The notes: generated from the sequence alone by a model not told the origin. 16,710 bases of DNA from Porphyromonas sp. (GCA_029983505.1 JASBZK010000038.1:1-16710), one strand, 5' to 3'; shown: positions 7,243 through 14,900, counted from the stretch's first letter. Made by a program: numbers and translations.

Positions 7243-7281
7243 ATGCCTCGCTCTCCAAGTTTCGGAGACGGGGCATTTTTT
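7243..7281 (+). terminator. Intrinsic terminator after dnaJ
   Basis: The left arm (7243-7256, ATGCCTCGCTCTCC) pairs with the right arm (7264-7276, GGAGACGGGGCAT), giving a 13-bp stem with one G-U pair and one bulged C. The loop is 7 nt and the stem is followed by six T residues. It begins 26 bp after the dnaJ stop. Confidence 0.88.
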
Positions 7282-7352
7282 ATATCGGGGAAATTTGAGA
7301 CCTTTGTATGGTAAAGTCACCCACAAAAGGGCTCCTCACCGGATTAACTTCA

Positions 7353-7430
7353 TACAGACCAAGGAGAGAGTCCCAGTCTGTGTTGCGAGTTTATCCGGGT
7401 CTGTGATAGAAATTTATTTTGGTCTGTACC
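7353..7430. repeat. Dispersed GGTACAGACC-type element upstream of the BPL_N-domain gene
   Basis: TACAGACC (7353-7360) is answered by its inverse GGTCTGTACC (7421-7430), with two further half-copies between them: AGTCTGTG at 7375-7382 and GGTCTGTG at 7398-7405. GGTCTGTACC is the exact reverse complement of the 10-mer at 5981-5990 and 13528-13537. The element lies in the 5' leader of the next gene. An imperfect -7, GACCTTTG (7299-7306), lies upstream. Confidence 0.55.
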
Positions 7431-7453
7431 ACACTTTTTCTTCCTTTGTCGTT

Positions 7454-8587
7454 ATGAAAGAAATCCTCCTTACCCTCCTTTTGCTTCTCGGCACCGCTTC
7501 TTGGTACGCGGAAGCCCAAAGCGGCAAGATCCGCGTCGCACTTTTCGCCGGTCACGGCGGTGCGGAGACCTGCGTTATGGAGACCGAAGCAGCGCTCCGT
7601 ATGGATCCCGCCCTCGAAGTCCGAAAGATTTGGTCCAAAGAAATCGCTTCGGGTGCGCTCGAAAAGACGGACGTCCTTGTATTCCCCGGGGGTGGCGGCT
7701 CCACGGAGTATCTCAATCTCGGCGGACTTAACGCCCTTAAGGTCAAGGAGTTTGTCCGAAACGGCGGCGGTGTCGTGGGCATCTGTGCGGGGGCTTATCT
7801 CCTAAGCGATACCCCCGAGTACGCCTGCCTTGCCCTTTCGAGTGCCAAGGCTGTGGACATCGAGCACGATCACCGCGGTCGAGGGATCGCAAAAGCGACC
7901 CTCACTCCGTCCGGAAAAGCACTTTTTCCCGAAGTCTCCGACCGCGATACCCTTTTCCTAATGTACTACGAGGGACCCGTAATCCTACCGACCGAGACCC
8001 CATCCGCAAAGCCGTTTGACACTCTTGCCGTGATGGAGAGTGACGTGGCGGTGGAGGAAAATGTACCCTCAAGGGTCACGAACGGCAAGCCGTTCCTTTA
8101 TCTCAACGACTACGGAAAAGGGAAAGTGCTGGCGGTCATAGGTCACCCCGAAGCCACACCGGGGATGCAGTGGATGATCACCCGTATGGTGCACGCCGTC
8201 TCTCCCATCCGGGCAGACAGCCGCCTTCCGAAGAAATTTGTCCGTCCCGACCTTTTCTCCCGAGAAATCCTGATGGATCGGGCGCGCCGGGACTACGAAG
8301 AAGGAGCCTACGACACCCTTTTGTACGGATCGGAAGAGAAAGTAACCGAGGCTCTCGACAGTCTTATGGCACTCAACTCGTGGAGTGCGAAAAGATGGAT
8401 ACAGGGGCTTCTCTACCACACCTCTGCAGCGGTCAGGACGCGCACTGCAGAGCACCTCGGGAGAGGACTCTTCAAGATGTACGAAAGCGACCTCAGAGCC
8501 GCCCTTCGAGTAGAGACGGACGGCAAGGCACGCGAAGCGATGAAGTCCGCCATCCGCGCCCTCTCCGTCAGAGAGCGTGAGGAGTAA
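7454..8587 (+). CDS. Exported BPL_N / class I glutamine amidotransferase-like domain protein
   Basis: Role unknown. The 377-residue product starts with a signal peptide (MKEILLTLLLLLGTASWYAEA, cleavage near residues 21-22). Residues 25 to about 250 look like the N-terminal domain found in eukaryotic biotin-protein ligase (BPL_N), a class I amidotransferase-like fold: KIRVALFAGHGG, DVLVFPGGGGSTEY, then the nucleophile elbow GGGVVGICAGAYL with C111, and later GKGKVLAVIGHPEATPG. No biotin ligase catalytic domain follows. Instead residues 255-377 are helical and hydrophilic, with a stretch (AAVRTRTAEHLG...) that faintly recalls HEAT repeats. The frame is open back to 7295, but only the ATG at 7454 gives a signal peptide. 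The gene is probably monocistronic, between the dnaJ terminator and a tRNA on the other strand. The fold is fairly sure; the substrate is not known. Confidence 0.8.
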   Translation: MKEILLTLLLLLGTASWYAEAQSGKIRVALFAGHGGAETCVMETEAALRMDPALEVRKIWSKEIASGALEKTDVLVFPGGGGSTEYLNLGGLNALKVKEFVRNGGGVVGICAGAYLLSDTPEYACLALSSAKAVDIEHDHRGRGIAKATLTPSGKALFPEVSDRDTLFLMYYEGPVILPTETPSAKPFDTLAVMESDVAVEENVPSRVTNGKPFLYLNDYGKGKVLAVIGHPEATPGMQWMITRMVHAVSPIRADSRLPKKFVRPDLFSREILMDRARRDYEEGAYDTLLYGSEEKVTEALDSLMALNSWSAKRWIQGLLYHTSAAVRTRTAEHLGRGLFKMYESDLRAALRVETDGKAREAMKSAIRALSVREREE

Positions 8588-8637
8588 AAAAGACGAATCG
8601 CGGATGCACCTTTTCCAAGGGTTGCATTCGCGATTCG
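8585..8637 (-). terminator. Terminator of the tRNA-Arg unit (possibly bidirectional)
   Basis: CGAATCGCGGATGCA (8594-8608) pairs with TGCATTCGCGATTCG (8623-8637) over 15 bp with one G-U or A-C pair, around a 14-nt loop. On the minus strand the stem is followed by TCTTTTTTAC, so it fits as an intrinsic terminator 28 bp past the tRNA 3' end. On the plus strand there is no T-run, but the stem could still cap the 3' end of the upstream gene's mRNA, whose stop is at 8587. Confidence 0.82.
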
Positions 8638-8665
8638 CTTAGGGTTCGGAGGTCTTGCCCCGTCG

Positions 8666-8739
8666 TGATTGAGCTGGGAATCGAACCCAGAACCTACAGT
8701 TTAGAAGACTGTTGCTCTATCCAGTTGAGCTACTCAACC
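8666..8739 (-). tRNA. tRNA-Arg, anticodon TCT (reads AGA)
   Basis: The minus strand folds into a complete 74-nt cloverleaf. The acceptor is GGTTGAG/CTCAATC with one G-U pair, followed by TA, the D stem GCTC/GAGC with a 9-nt loop, the anticodon stem ACAGT/ACTGT with loop CTTCTAA, a 5-nt variable loop AGGTT, the T stem CTGGG/CCCAG with loop TTCGATT, and discriminator A. The loop centre TCT is the anticodon for AGA, read as arginine. CCA is not encoded (CGA follows), so it must be added by nucleotidyltransferase. The gene stands alone, with its own promoter and terminator. Confidence 0.96.
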
Positions 8740-8758
8740 CCATATCGTTTGTGTTCCG

Positions 8759-8790
8759 CAAAGGTACCAATTTTTCCTTTACCTCACACA
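8759..8790 (-). promoter_or_regulatory. Promoter of tRNA-Arg
   Basis: On the minus strand TACCTTTG (8766-8759) is an exact -7 TAnnTTTG match, with TGTG (8790-8787) 20 bp upstream as a one-base variant of the -33 TTTG. Transcription would start near 8752, about 13 nt before the mature 5' end of the tRNA. The spacing and the short leader fit a tRNA promoter well. Confidence 0.62.
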
Positions 8791-8880
8791 TCCCGTGTCA
8801 CGCCCCTCACTTCGCGTCTTCTTGCGGCACTGTCGCAGCGCAAGGCTCGGGGCACATTCGGAAAATAGAGCGGAAAAAGC

Positions 8881-8888
8881 TACCTTTG
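8881..8888 (+). promoter_or_regulatory. Likely -7 element for the DUF5020 gene
   Basis: TACCTTTG matches TAnnTTTG exactly and faces rightward, divergent from the tRNA promoter. It would give a leader of about 60 nt. The -33 position reads ATTCGG, a poor match, so an activator may be involved or the call may be wrong. Confidence 0.48.
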
Positions 8889-8955
8889 TATATGGCAGGG
8901 GGCTTAACTGATCTCCCTGTGCTTTTATGTTTGTCTACACCCGTTAGCAAGACCT

Positions 8956-9702
8956 ATGACCAGACCTCCCTTCGCGCTCCTTACGCTGATGCTCGTCAGT
9001 GTTGCCGGCTTCCTGCTCTCTCCGGAAGCCGGAGCGCAGCAGTTCAAAAGCACGAACCTCCAATTTCATTACAACTTCGGCAAAGAGATCTACAAAGCGG
9101 ATCCCATTTTCTACGGACCATCCCTCACCTCCGAGCATTTCGGCACGGACCGCTACGGCGAGACACTCGTCCACGTGGACGCGGATCTCGGACAGCAGGG
9201 CATCGCGGATACGAGATGGGTCTTGGCTCGCGACTTGAAGTTTTGGGACGCGCCCATCGCCCTACACGGCGAATACCGTGGAGGACTCACCAGAGTGGCA
9301 GACCGTCCCCGCGTGGAAAATGCCTACGTGGCGGGACTGGATTACGTCTACACCAATAGCGCGAAAGACCTCAAACTAAACTTCGTCGCCGGTTACCGCT
9401 ACAACCAAAATGCGGCTAAGCCCCACGGTTTGCAGCTCTCCGGCTACTGGCAGTGGACCAGCTGGAACCGCCTCTGGACCCTCATCGGGTACGTGAACGC
9501 CTATACGACGCAGACGGACAATGAAGAGATGGCAATCGCGTTTCAAGCCGAACCCCAGTTTTGGCTCAACATCAACCAATTCGCCGGGGTCAGCGATGCC
9601 CTTGACCTCTCCGTCGGCGTAGAGGGGCGGATGTACTACAATGTCTTTATGCCCAAACGTTTCCTCGCGATGCCGACGCTTGCCTTGAAGTGGAACTTCT
9701 GA
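8956..9702 (+). CDS. DUF5020-family outer-membrane protein (Tsx-like barrel)
   Basis: Function not established. The 248-residue product has a signal peptide (about 1-27, ending EAGAQ) followed by alternating polar/aromatic segments typical of a small outer-membrane beta barrel, and it ends with a terminal phenylalanine (ALKWNF), the usual barrel-assembly signal. The segments STNLQFHYNFG near the start, ARDLKFWDAPIALHGEYRGGL in the middle, and EPQFWLNINQF then PTLALKWNF at the end match my recollection of the DUF5020 family common in Bacteroidales. That family has been compared with the nucleoside channel Tsx; any transport role is inference. ATG at 8956 gives the signal peptide directly. manC follows 57 bp downstream, so the two may be co-transcribed. 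Confidence 0.82.
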   Translation: MTRPPFALLTLMLVSVAGFLLSPEAGAQQFKSTNLQFHYNFGKEIYKADPIFYGPSLTSEHFGTDRYGETLVHVDADLGQQGIADTRWVLARDLKFWDAPIALHGEYRGGLTRVADRPRVENAYVAGLDYVYTNSAKDLKLNFVAGYRYNQNAAKPHGLQLSGYWQWTSWNRLWTLIGYVNAYTTQTDNEEMAIAFQAEPQFWLNINQFAGVSDALDLSVGVEGRMYYNVFMPKRFLAMPTLALKWNF

Positions 9703-9759
9703 CCGCCGTCTCCCCCAGACTCCTTACCCCGAAATCCGAACTCCGAACTGACACATAGT

Positions 9760-10869
9760 ATGAGCGCCCCACACAGCTACTGCGTAATCCTTGCCGGCGG
9801 TATCGGAAGCCGGCTGTGGCCTTTCAGCCGGAAAAACCGTCCCAAACAGTTCTTGGACGTCCTCGGCACCGGCATTACCCTCCTGCAGATGACCTACCGG
9901 AGGTTTCTCAAAAGCTATGACGACAGGCACATCTTCGTCGTTACGAATAAGCTCTACGCCGACCTCGCCCTCGAGCAGCTGCCCGGTCTTCCGGAAGAGT
10001 GTCTTCTCCTGGAACCCCTTCAACGGAATACTGCTGCCTCGATCGCCTTCGCATCTAAGCACATCGAAGCCTCCGACCCGGAAGCAGTCATTACTTTTGC
10101 TCCCTGTGACCACCTCATCATCAAAGAGAAAGAGTTTGCCAAGAGCATAGACATCGCCACCGGAAAGGCTTCCGAAGAAAACATCATCCTGACCCTGGGG
10201 ATCAAACCCGCCTACATCGAGCCGGGCTACGGCTATATCCAGGCGGTGGACCCCGAGCACCCGGGCGCAGAGCTTGAGGCCGGTCGGTGTTACGGTGTCA
10301 AGGCCTTCACGGAAAAGCCCGACCGCAGTATGGCCAAAGTCCTCGTGGAGAGCGGAGAGTTCTTTTGGAACGCAGGGTTCTTCATCGCACGGGCGACCCA
10401 TTTCACGGAAGTGATCGGCAGGTACTTCCCCGAGCTTACGGAATTGCTCTACAAGAAGCCCGAAGTCTGGGGGACGGAAGAGGAGATGCCGTTTTTGGAG
10501 GAAATCTTCCCCTATCTGCCGAGCACCTCTTTCGACTATGCCGTGATGGAGAAGGCACAGGGCGTAAAGATGCTTTTGTGCGACTTCGGGTGGACCGACC
10601 TCGGCAGCTGGACGTCCATCGACAAGATCATCAAACACGACAAGCGTCACAACGCCATCGTCGGCGAAGCCAAAACGATCTTCAACGACAGCACGCACAA
10701 TCTCGTTTTCACGGACCGCGACGATCACCTCGTCGTCCTCCAAGGCGTCTCCGATATGTTGGTGGTGGAAAAAGACAATATCCTCATCATCTGCCGCAAA
10801 GGCGACGAACCGAAGCTCAAGCAGGTGATGCCCGATGCCGGGAACCTCGACAAAAGATTCGTCGAATGA
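9760..10869 (+). CDS. manC: Mannose-1-phosphate guanylyltransferase
   Basis: This enzyme joins mannose-1-phosphate and GTP to make GDP-mannose, the donor for mannose and (via GDP-fucose) fucose residues in capsule, lipopolysaccharide O-antigen and glycoproteins. The 369-residue length corresponds to the single-domain form without a fused phosphomannose isomerase. The N-terminal signature LAGGIGSRLWPFSRKNRPKQF (residues 11-31) binds the nucleotide. FTEKP (183-187) and WNAGFF (203-208) are the sugar-binding motifs, and a short left-handed beta-helix-like end follows (GWTDLGSWTSI onward). No other sugar-nucleotide or glycan genes adjoin it, so it probably serves several pathways as a housekeeping enzyme. 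Confidence 0.94.
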   Translation: MSAPHSYCVILAGGIGSRLWPFSRKNRPKQFLDVLGTGITLLQMTYRRFLKSYDDRHIFVVTNKLYADLALEQLPGLPEECLLLEPLQRNTAASIAFASKHIEASDPEAVITFAPCDHLIIKEKEFAKSIDIATGKASEENIILTLGIKPAYIEPGYGYIQAVDPEHPGAELEAGRCYGVKAFTEKPDRSMAKVLVESGEFFWNAGFFIARATHFTEVIGRYFPELTELLYKKPEVWGTEEEMPFLEEIFPYLPSTSFDYAVMEKAQGVKMLLCDFGWTDLGSWTSIDKIIKHDKRHNAIVGEAKTIFNDSTHNLVFTDRDDHLVVLQGVSDMLVVEKDNILIICRKGDEPKLKQVMPDAGNLDKRFVE

Positions 10870-11060
10870 CCCCCGCCCTTTCTAAGGAAAAGATGAAACT
10901 TGAAGCCCGAGCCGTCCCCGGAAACGGATCCCCTCACCAAGCTTGGTATCTCGGACTGAAACAAGGGGCTCTATGAGAGGAAGGAGGGTTCATCGAGACT
11001 ACACTTTTATTTCACTTTAAGGGACCTTATTTCCTCATACAGTCTCTGATTGGCAAAAGA
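10870..11060 (+). other. Intergenic region between manC and the MerR-type gene
   Basis: 191 bp with no recognised element of the GTACC repeat family. It includes a 12-bp perfect palindrome, ACCAAGCTTGGT (10936-10947), inside a larger possible fold. A short frame from the ATG at 10892 encodes only 27 residues and looks accidental. No promoter matching both Bacteroidetes elements is visible, although one is expected for the unit that follows. Confidence 0.55.
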
Positions 11061-11444
11061 ATGGCAGACAGTCCGGATCTCAACCGCGCCCCTTGGCGCA
11101 CGCACGACTGGGACAAACTCCCCAAGCCCCGCCTCTCCATCAGCGAAGTGGCGGAGCTCTTCGGTGTGGAAGAGTACACCCTGAGATACTGGGAGCAGGA
11201 GACCAAGCTCTCTCCGAAAAGGTTTCCCACAAGCGGCGCAAGGTGGTACGGCAAAGACGACCTTCTGCTCATCGAGAAAATATACTACCTTGTGGAGCGA
11301 AAGGGGCTGACCATGAAAGGGGTCAATAGAGTCCTCGAAAGACCCGAACTGGATGCCGAGCTCGAGATCAGAGACCGGCTCCTCTCCCTAAGGGGAAAAC
11401 TCACAGACCTTAGGGACAAACTCGATGCGCTGATGGAGAAGTAG
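11061..11444 (+). CDS. MerR-family transcriptional regulator
   Basis: A 127-residue DNA-binding protein. Residues 24-45 (RLSISEVAELFGVEEYTLRYWE) form the winged helix-turn-helix signature of the MerR superfamily, with the conserved R42-Y43-W44-E45. The wing RWYGKDDLLLIEKIYYLVERKGLTMKGVNRVL follows. The last 30 residues are a probable coiled-coil dimerisation helix (EIRDRLLSLRGKLTDLRDKLDALMEK). There is no ligand-binding domain and no cysteine cluster, so it is not a metal sensor of the MerR/CueR type; it resembles the short MerR-like proteins widespread in Bacteroidetes, whose ligands and targets are unknown to me. rnz starts 10 bp after the stop, so the regulator heads a three-gene unit, and autoregulation is plausible. 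Confidence 0.88.
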   Translation: MADSPDLNRAPWRTHDWDKLPKPRLSISEVAELFGVEEYTLRYWEQETKLSPKRFPTSGARWYGKDDLLLIEKIYYLVERKGLTMKGVNRVLERPELDAELEIRDRLLSLRGKLTDLRDKLDALMEK

Positions 11445-11454
11445 ACCGGAGAGA

Positions 11455-12459
11455 ATGGAATTCAATAGCGACAAAATGTACCTCCAAGTCCTGGGATGCG
11501 GTTCTGCCCGACCACTCGTGAACCGCTACCCCTCTTCGTGTGTCCTCAGGCTGCGCGGTAAGACGTTCCTGATAGACTGCGGCGAAGGGATTCAGACCCA
11601 ACTGATGAGGTACCGAGTACCGGTGGCCGACCTCCACAGGATCTTCCTCACCCATCTCCACGGGGACCACGCTCTGGGACTGCCGGGACTGATGAGCACA
11701 CTCTCGCTCGTCGGTTTCTCGCATCCCTACCACATCTACGGCCCCGTCGGCACGGAGGACTTCATCCGCAGGGTTGTCCTCTACTTTTGCAGCGAAGAGG
11801 CGGCTTCTAATATCATCGGGCACGACATCGACCCCTCACACTCCGAAGAGCCGGTGGAAGTGTACCGCGACAAGTCCATAAGGGTCACCGCCTTCGCGCT
11901 CCGGCACAGAGACGTCCCGTGCGTGGGGTACCGCTTCGACGAGACTCCGCTTTTGCCCCACTTGGATCGGTCTATGGCCGACTTCTACGACATCCCCGTA
12001 GCGTATTTCGGACGCATCAAAGCCGGCGAAGACATCACCCTCGAAGACGGCACGGTCGTCCCGAACGCCCGTCTCACCAAGCCCAATCGCCCGCCCTACT
12101 CCTTTGCTTTTTGCTCCGACACCTCGTTCTTGCCCAAAATCACCCCCCATATCAAAGGCGTCTCCCTACTCTACCACGAAGCGACCTATATGGAGGCAGA
12201 GCGGGGCAAAGCCCACAAGCGCGGGCATTCGACAGCCCGCGAAGCCGCCGAAATGGCTCGAAGAGCGGAAGTCGGCGCTCTCCTTATCGGACACTTCTCC
12301 TCCAGGTACAAAACCGAAGCGGAGATCGAAGGGCTGCGGGGGGAAGCCTTGGAGATCTTCCCGAAGACGCTGCGTGCCAAAGAGGGGCTTGCCATAGACT
12401 TCGGGCAGCTGGAAAGCCCCTCCCTTTACGCCCCGGACTCCAAAGACGAAACGCGATGA
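11455..12459 (+). CDS. rnz: Ribonuclease Z
   Basis: This is a zinc-dependent metallo-beta-lactamase-fold endonuclease that trims the 3' trailer of tRNA precursors. It suits a genome whose tRNA-Arg in this window lacks an encoded CCA. The 334-residue protein carries the core motif THLHGDH (H67, H69, D71, H72 as ligands), the later ligands H151 (LRHRD), D222 (FCSDTSF) and H280 (IGHFSSRY), and H258 in GHSTAREAAEMA. It lacks the flexible arm of the long eukaryotic form. Two starts are possible: ATG at 11455 and ATG at 11476 (MYLQVLGCGSA), which would be seven residues shorter. I kept the first because it lies 10 bp from the regulator and gives an N-terminus closer in length to Bacteroides homologues. 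Its stop overlaps the next start by 4 bases (ATGA), suggesting translational coupling. Confidence 0.93.
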   Translation: MEFNSDKMYLQVLGCGSARPLVNRYPSSCVLRLRGKTFLIDCGEGIQTQLMRYRVPVADLHRIFLTHLHGDHALGLPGLMSTLSLVGFSHPYHIYGPVGTEDFIRRVVLYFCSEEAASNIIGHDIDPSHSEEPVEVYRDKSIRVTAFALRHRDVPCVGYRFDETPLLPHLDRSMADFYDIPVAYFGRIKAGEDITLEDGTVVPNARLTKPNRPPYSFAFCSDTSFLPKITPHIKGVSLLYHEATYMEAERGKAHKRGHSTAREAAEMARRAEVGALLIGHFSSRYKTEAEIEGLRGEALEIFPKTLRAKEGLAIDFGQLESPSLYAPDSKDETR

Positions 12460-13433
12460 TACAGTACAGCAAGGATAAGTTCGGCGGACACTTGGCGATG
12501 CTCGCCACAGCGCTGATTTTCGGGCTGAACGGGCCCCTCTCCGCGATTCTCGTGGGATCGGGAGGCGAGCTGACTCCGGGCACTCACATGTTTGCCCGCT
12601 TCTCTGTCGCAACGATTCTCTTCTGGTGCGTCTCCTTTTTCTTGCCCCGGACCAAGGTCGAAAGAAAAGACCTCGGACGGCTCTTTATGGCCGCCCTCTT
12701 CGGGGTGCTTCTCAACCAAGGCGGGTTCGCTATCGCGATGTCCCTTACCACGCCCATACATCAGTCCCTGATGGCTTCCCTGGGGCCTGTCTTTACGATT
12801 GTTCTTGCCTTCTTCGTCCTCCGCGAACCTATCTCCCTTCTGAAAGCGGGCGGTGTGGCTTTCGGAGCCCTCGGGGTCCTCACGCTACTCTTTGTCCGCA
12901 CCGGAGGTGAGGGGCTTGGGGGCGGGACCTTTTGGGGTGACCTCGTGGCGCTCATTGCCACTCTGAGCTACTGCATTTACCTCACCGTCTACCGTGACCT
13001 CATCGACAAATACGAGCCTTGGGTCTTGATGCGGTGGATGTTCCTTTTTACGCTCATCCTCGTGGCGCCTTTTGCCCTCGGTGACGTCATCCGGACCCCT
13101 TGGAGCACGCTGTCGGATAAGACGATTGGCGCCCTCGCTTTTGTCGTCTTTTTCGCCACTTTCGTTGCCTATTTCCTCCTCCCCATAGGGCAGAAAAGGC
13201 TCCGTCCCACTGTGGTCTCCATCTACAATTACTTCAACCCCGTCATCGCCACGACACTGGCGCTGCTGTGGGGCTTGGAAGAATGGAACTGGGCAAAAGG
13301 CTTGGCAGCCACCCTCGTCATCCTCGGAGTCTATATGGTCACGAAGAGTAAGAGTCGTGCGGACCAGCTGCGGGAGAGCGGTGTAGAGCAGCCAAGGGGT
13401 TCGGATGCAAAAAGTCTTTCGGCAAAAAAGTAA
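12456..13433 (+). CDS. EamA-family (drug/metabolite) transporter
   Basis: A 325-residue inner-membrane protein with ten predicted helices in two EamA repeats, about residues 12-148 and 160-297. The first repeat ends with the family-like AMSLTTPIHQSLMASLGPVFTIVLAFFVLREP; the second has the equivalent KRLRPTVVSIYNYFNPVIATTLALLWGLEE. Such proteins export or exchange small metabolites such as amino acids, but substrates cannot be read from sequence. The hydrophilic tail (298-325) is probably cytoplasmic. The frame is open far upstream inside rnz, yet the ATG at 12456, overlapping the rnz stop, places the first helix correctly at residue 12. It is the last gene of the MerR-rnz unit; no terminator is obvious after it. 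Confidence 0.9.
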   Translation: MIQYSKDKFGGHLAMLATALIFGLNGPLSAILVGSGGELTPGTHMFARFSVATILFWCVSFFLPRTKVERKDLGRLFMAALFGVLLNQGGFAIAMSLTTPIHQSLMASLGPVFTIVLAFFVLREPISLLKAGGVAFGALGVLTLLFVRTGGEGLGGGTFWGDLVALIATLSYCIYLTVYRDLIDKYEPWVLMRWMFLFTLILVAPFALGDVIRTPWSTLSDKTIGALAFVVFFATFVAYFLLPIGQKRLRPTVVSIYNYFNPVIATTLALLWGLEEWNWAKGLAATLVILGVYMVTKSKSRADQLRESGVEQPRGSDAKSLSAKK

Positions 13434-13480
13434 GGTATGACGTATGCTCTTTCCAAATACACCGAAACAGGCTCCAAACC

Positions 13481-13564
13481 CGGTACGTACCGAAAAGATC
13501 TCCCCGCACGTACCCGCGATAGAGCAGGGTACAGACCGGCGAGAACGTCTATGCCCGTACCGGA
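13481..13564. repeat. Dispersed GTACC/GGACC element upstream of hflX
   Basis: The 173-bp gap between the EamA gene and hflX contains the palindrome GGTACGTACC (13482-13491, also at 3586-3595) followed by GAAAAG, then CACGTACCC, GGTACAGACC (13528-13537, identical to 5981-5990) and CCCGTACCGGA. No coding potential or clear promoter was found here. Confidence 0.65.
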
Positions 13565-13606
13565 TCGGAACCGTATGCCCATAAAAAACAACGACACAGT
13601 CAACGA

Positions 13607-14827
13607 ATGAATGAATTTATAAATACCGCCACGCTTGGCGACAAAGCCTACCTCGTCGGCGTCATCACCCCCGAGCAGTCCGAGAACCAAGTACAGGAGT
13701 ACTTGGACGAACTGGCTTTTCTCGCCGAAACCGACGGCATAGAGGCGGTTCGCTCTTTTACCCAAAAGCTCGATCACCCGAACTCCACCTCCTACCTCGG
13801 CAAAGGTAAGCTCGAAGAAATCGCCGCCAAGGCAGAGGAAGAGGGCATCGGCCTCGTCCTCTTCGACGACGAACTCTCACCCAACCAGCTCCGCAACGTA
13901 GAGAAGGCACTCGGCGTCCCCGTGATGGACCGCACCTCCCTCATCCTCGACATCTTCGCTTCCCGTGCACGAACCTCGCATGCCAAGACCCAAGTCGAGC
14001 TCGCTCAGTACCAATACCTCCTACCCCGATTGACGCGCCTATGGACCCACCTCGACCGGCAGCGCGGGGGTGGCACGAATATGCGCGGACCGGGCGAGAC
14101 ACAGCTCGAGACCGACCGCCGTATCATCCTCGCCAAAATCGCCAAGCTCAAGGAGGATCTCAAAGACATCGATAAGCAAAAGAACACCCAGAGGAAAAAC
14201 CGCGGCAAGATGGTGCGCGTCGCCCTCGTCGGCTACACGAACGTCGGCAAGTCCACGATCATGAACCTCCTCTCCAAGAGCGACGTCTTTGCCGAGAACA
14301 AACTCTTTGCCACGCTCGACACCACAGTCCGCAAAGTCGTCGTCAAAAACCTGCCTTTCCTCCTCTCCGACACCGTGGGCTTCATCCGCAAGCTCCCCAC
14401 GCAGCTCATCGAGTCCTTCAAGTCCACACTCGACGAAGTACGGGAAGCAGACCTCCTCGTTCACGTCGTGGACGTCTCCCACCCTGCGTTTGAGGATCAA
14501 ATCAAAGTGGTCAATGAGACGCTCGCCGAGATACTGGACGGAGAGCAAAAACCGACCATCCTCGTCTTCAATAAGGTGGACGCCTTCTCTTACGTACCCA
14601 AAGACGAAGACGACCTCACCCCGGTGCAGAAAGAAAACATCTCCTTGGACGACCTCAAACAGACTTGGATGGCGCACCAAAAAGACCTCGACGTCCGTTT
14701 CATCAGCGCAGTGAGAGGCGACGGCGTGGAGGAGCTCAGAGACCTTCTCTACGACCGTGTCAAGGAGATCCACGTGCAGCGCTTCCCCTACAACGATTTC
14801 CTTTACGACTTCTACGACGAGATCTGA
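13607..14827 (+). CDS. hflX: GTPase HflX
   Basis: HflX is a ribosome-associated GTPase that splits stalled or stress-damaged 70S ribosomes; it binds the 50S subunit near the peptidyl-transferase centre. The 406-residue protein has the N-terminal HflX domain (about 15-200) with TSYLGKGKLEEI, DRTSLILDIFASRARTSHAKTQVELAQ and the glycine-rich RQRGGGTNMRGPGETQLETDRR, which is diagnostic of the family. The G domain follows: G1 GYTNVGKST (209-217), G3 DTVGF (255-259), G4 NKVD (322-325) and G5 ISAV. A C-terminal domain ends in FLYDFYDEI. The ATG at 13607 gives a normal N-terminus; the alternative ATG four bases later hits a stop. There is no Shine-Dalgarno site. Confidence 0.96.
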   Translation: MNEFINTATLGDKAYLVGVITPEQSENQVQEYLDELAFLAETDGIEAVRSFTQKLDHPNSTSYLGKGKLEEIAAKAEEEGIGLVLFDDELSPNQLRNVEKALGVPVMDRTSLILDIFASRARTSHAKTQVELAQYQYLLPRLTRLWTHLDRQRGGGTNMRGPGETQLETDRRIILAKIAKLKEDLKDIDKQKNTQRKNRGKMVRVALVGYTNVGKSTIMNLLSKSDVFAENKLFATLDTTVRKVVVKNLPFLLSDTVGFIRKLPTQLIESFKSTLDEVREADLLVHVVDVSHPAFEDQIKVVNETLAEILDGEQKPTILVFNKVDAFSYVPKDEDDLTPVQKENISLDDLKQTWMAHQKDLDVRFISAVRGDGVEELRDLLYDRVKEIHVQRFPYNDFLYDFYDEI

Positions 14828-14900
14828 GAAGCGGACACGCACTTCAGACCTTTCCAGACAAACCACTATATTTCACCTAACCAATTTTACACGCTTTATT

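Noticed and set aside
7295..7453. A longer N-terminus for the BPL_N-domain protein starting at 7295
   Set aside because: The extension overlaps the repeat-bearing leader, shows no domain, and would bury the clear signal peptide that starts at 7454.
8594..8637. The long hairpin as a plus-strand terminator for the BPL_N-domain gene
   Set aside because: The T-run lies only on the minus-strand side, so it fits the tRNA unit best. A bidirectional role was kept only as a possibility.
10892..10975. A 27-residue small ORF between manC and the MerR gene
   Set aside because: It has no ribosome-binding site, promoter or recognisable sequence; length and composition are compatible with chance.
11919..12455. 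An upstream in-frame extension of the EamA transporter gene (179 codons inside rnz)
   Set aside because: The translated extension is rich in Arg, Ser and Pro with no known domain and overlaps rnz throughout. The ATG at 12456 matches the family start and overlaps the rnz stop.
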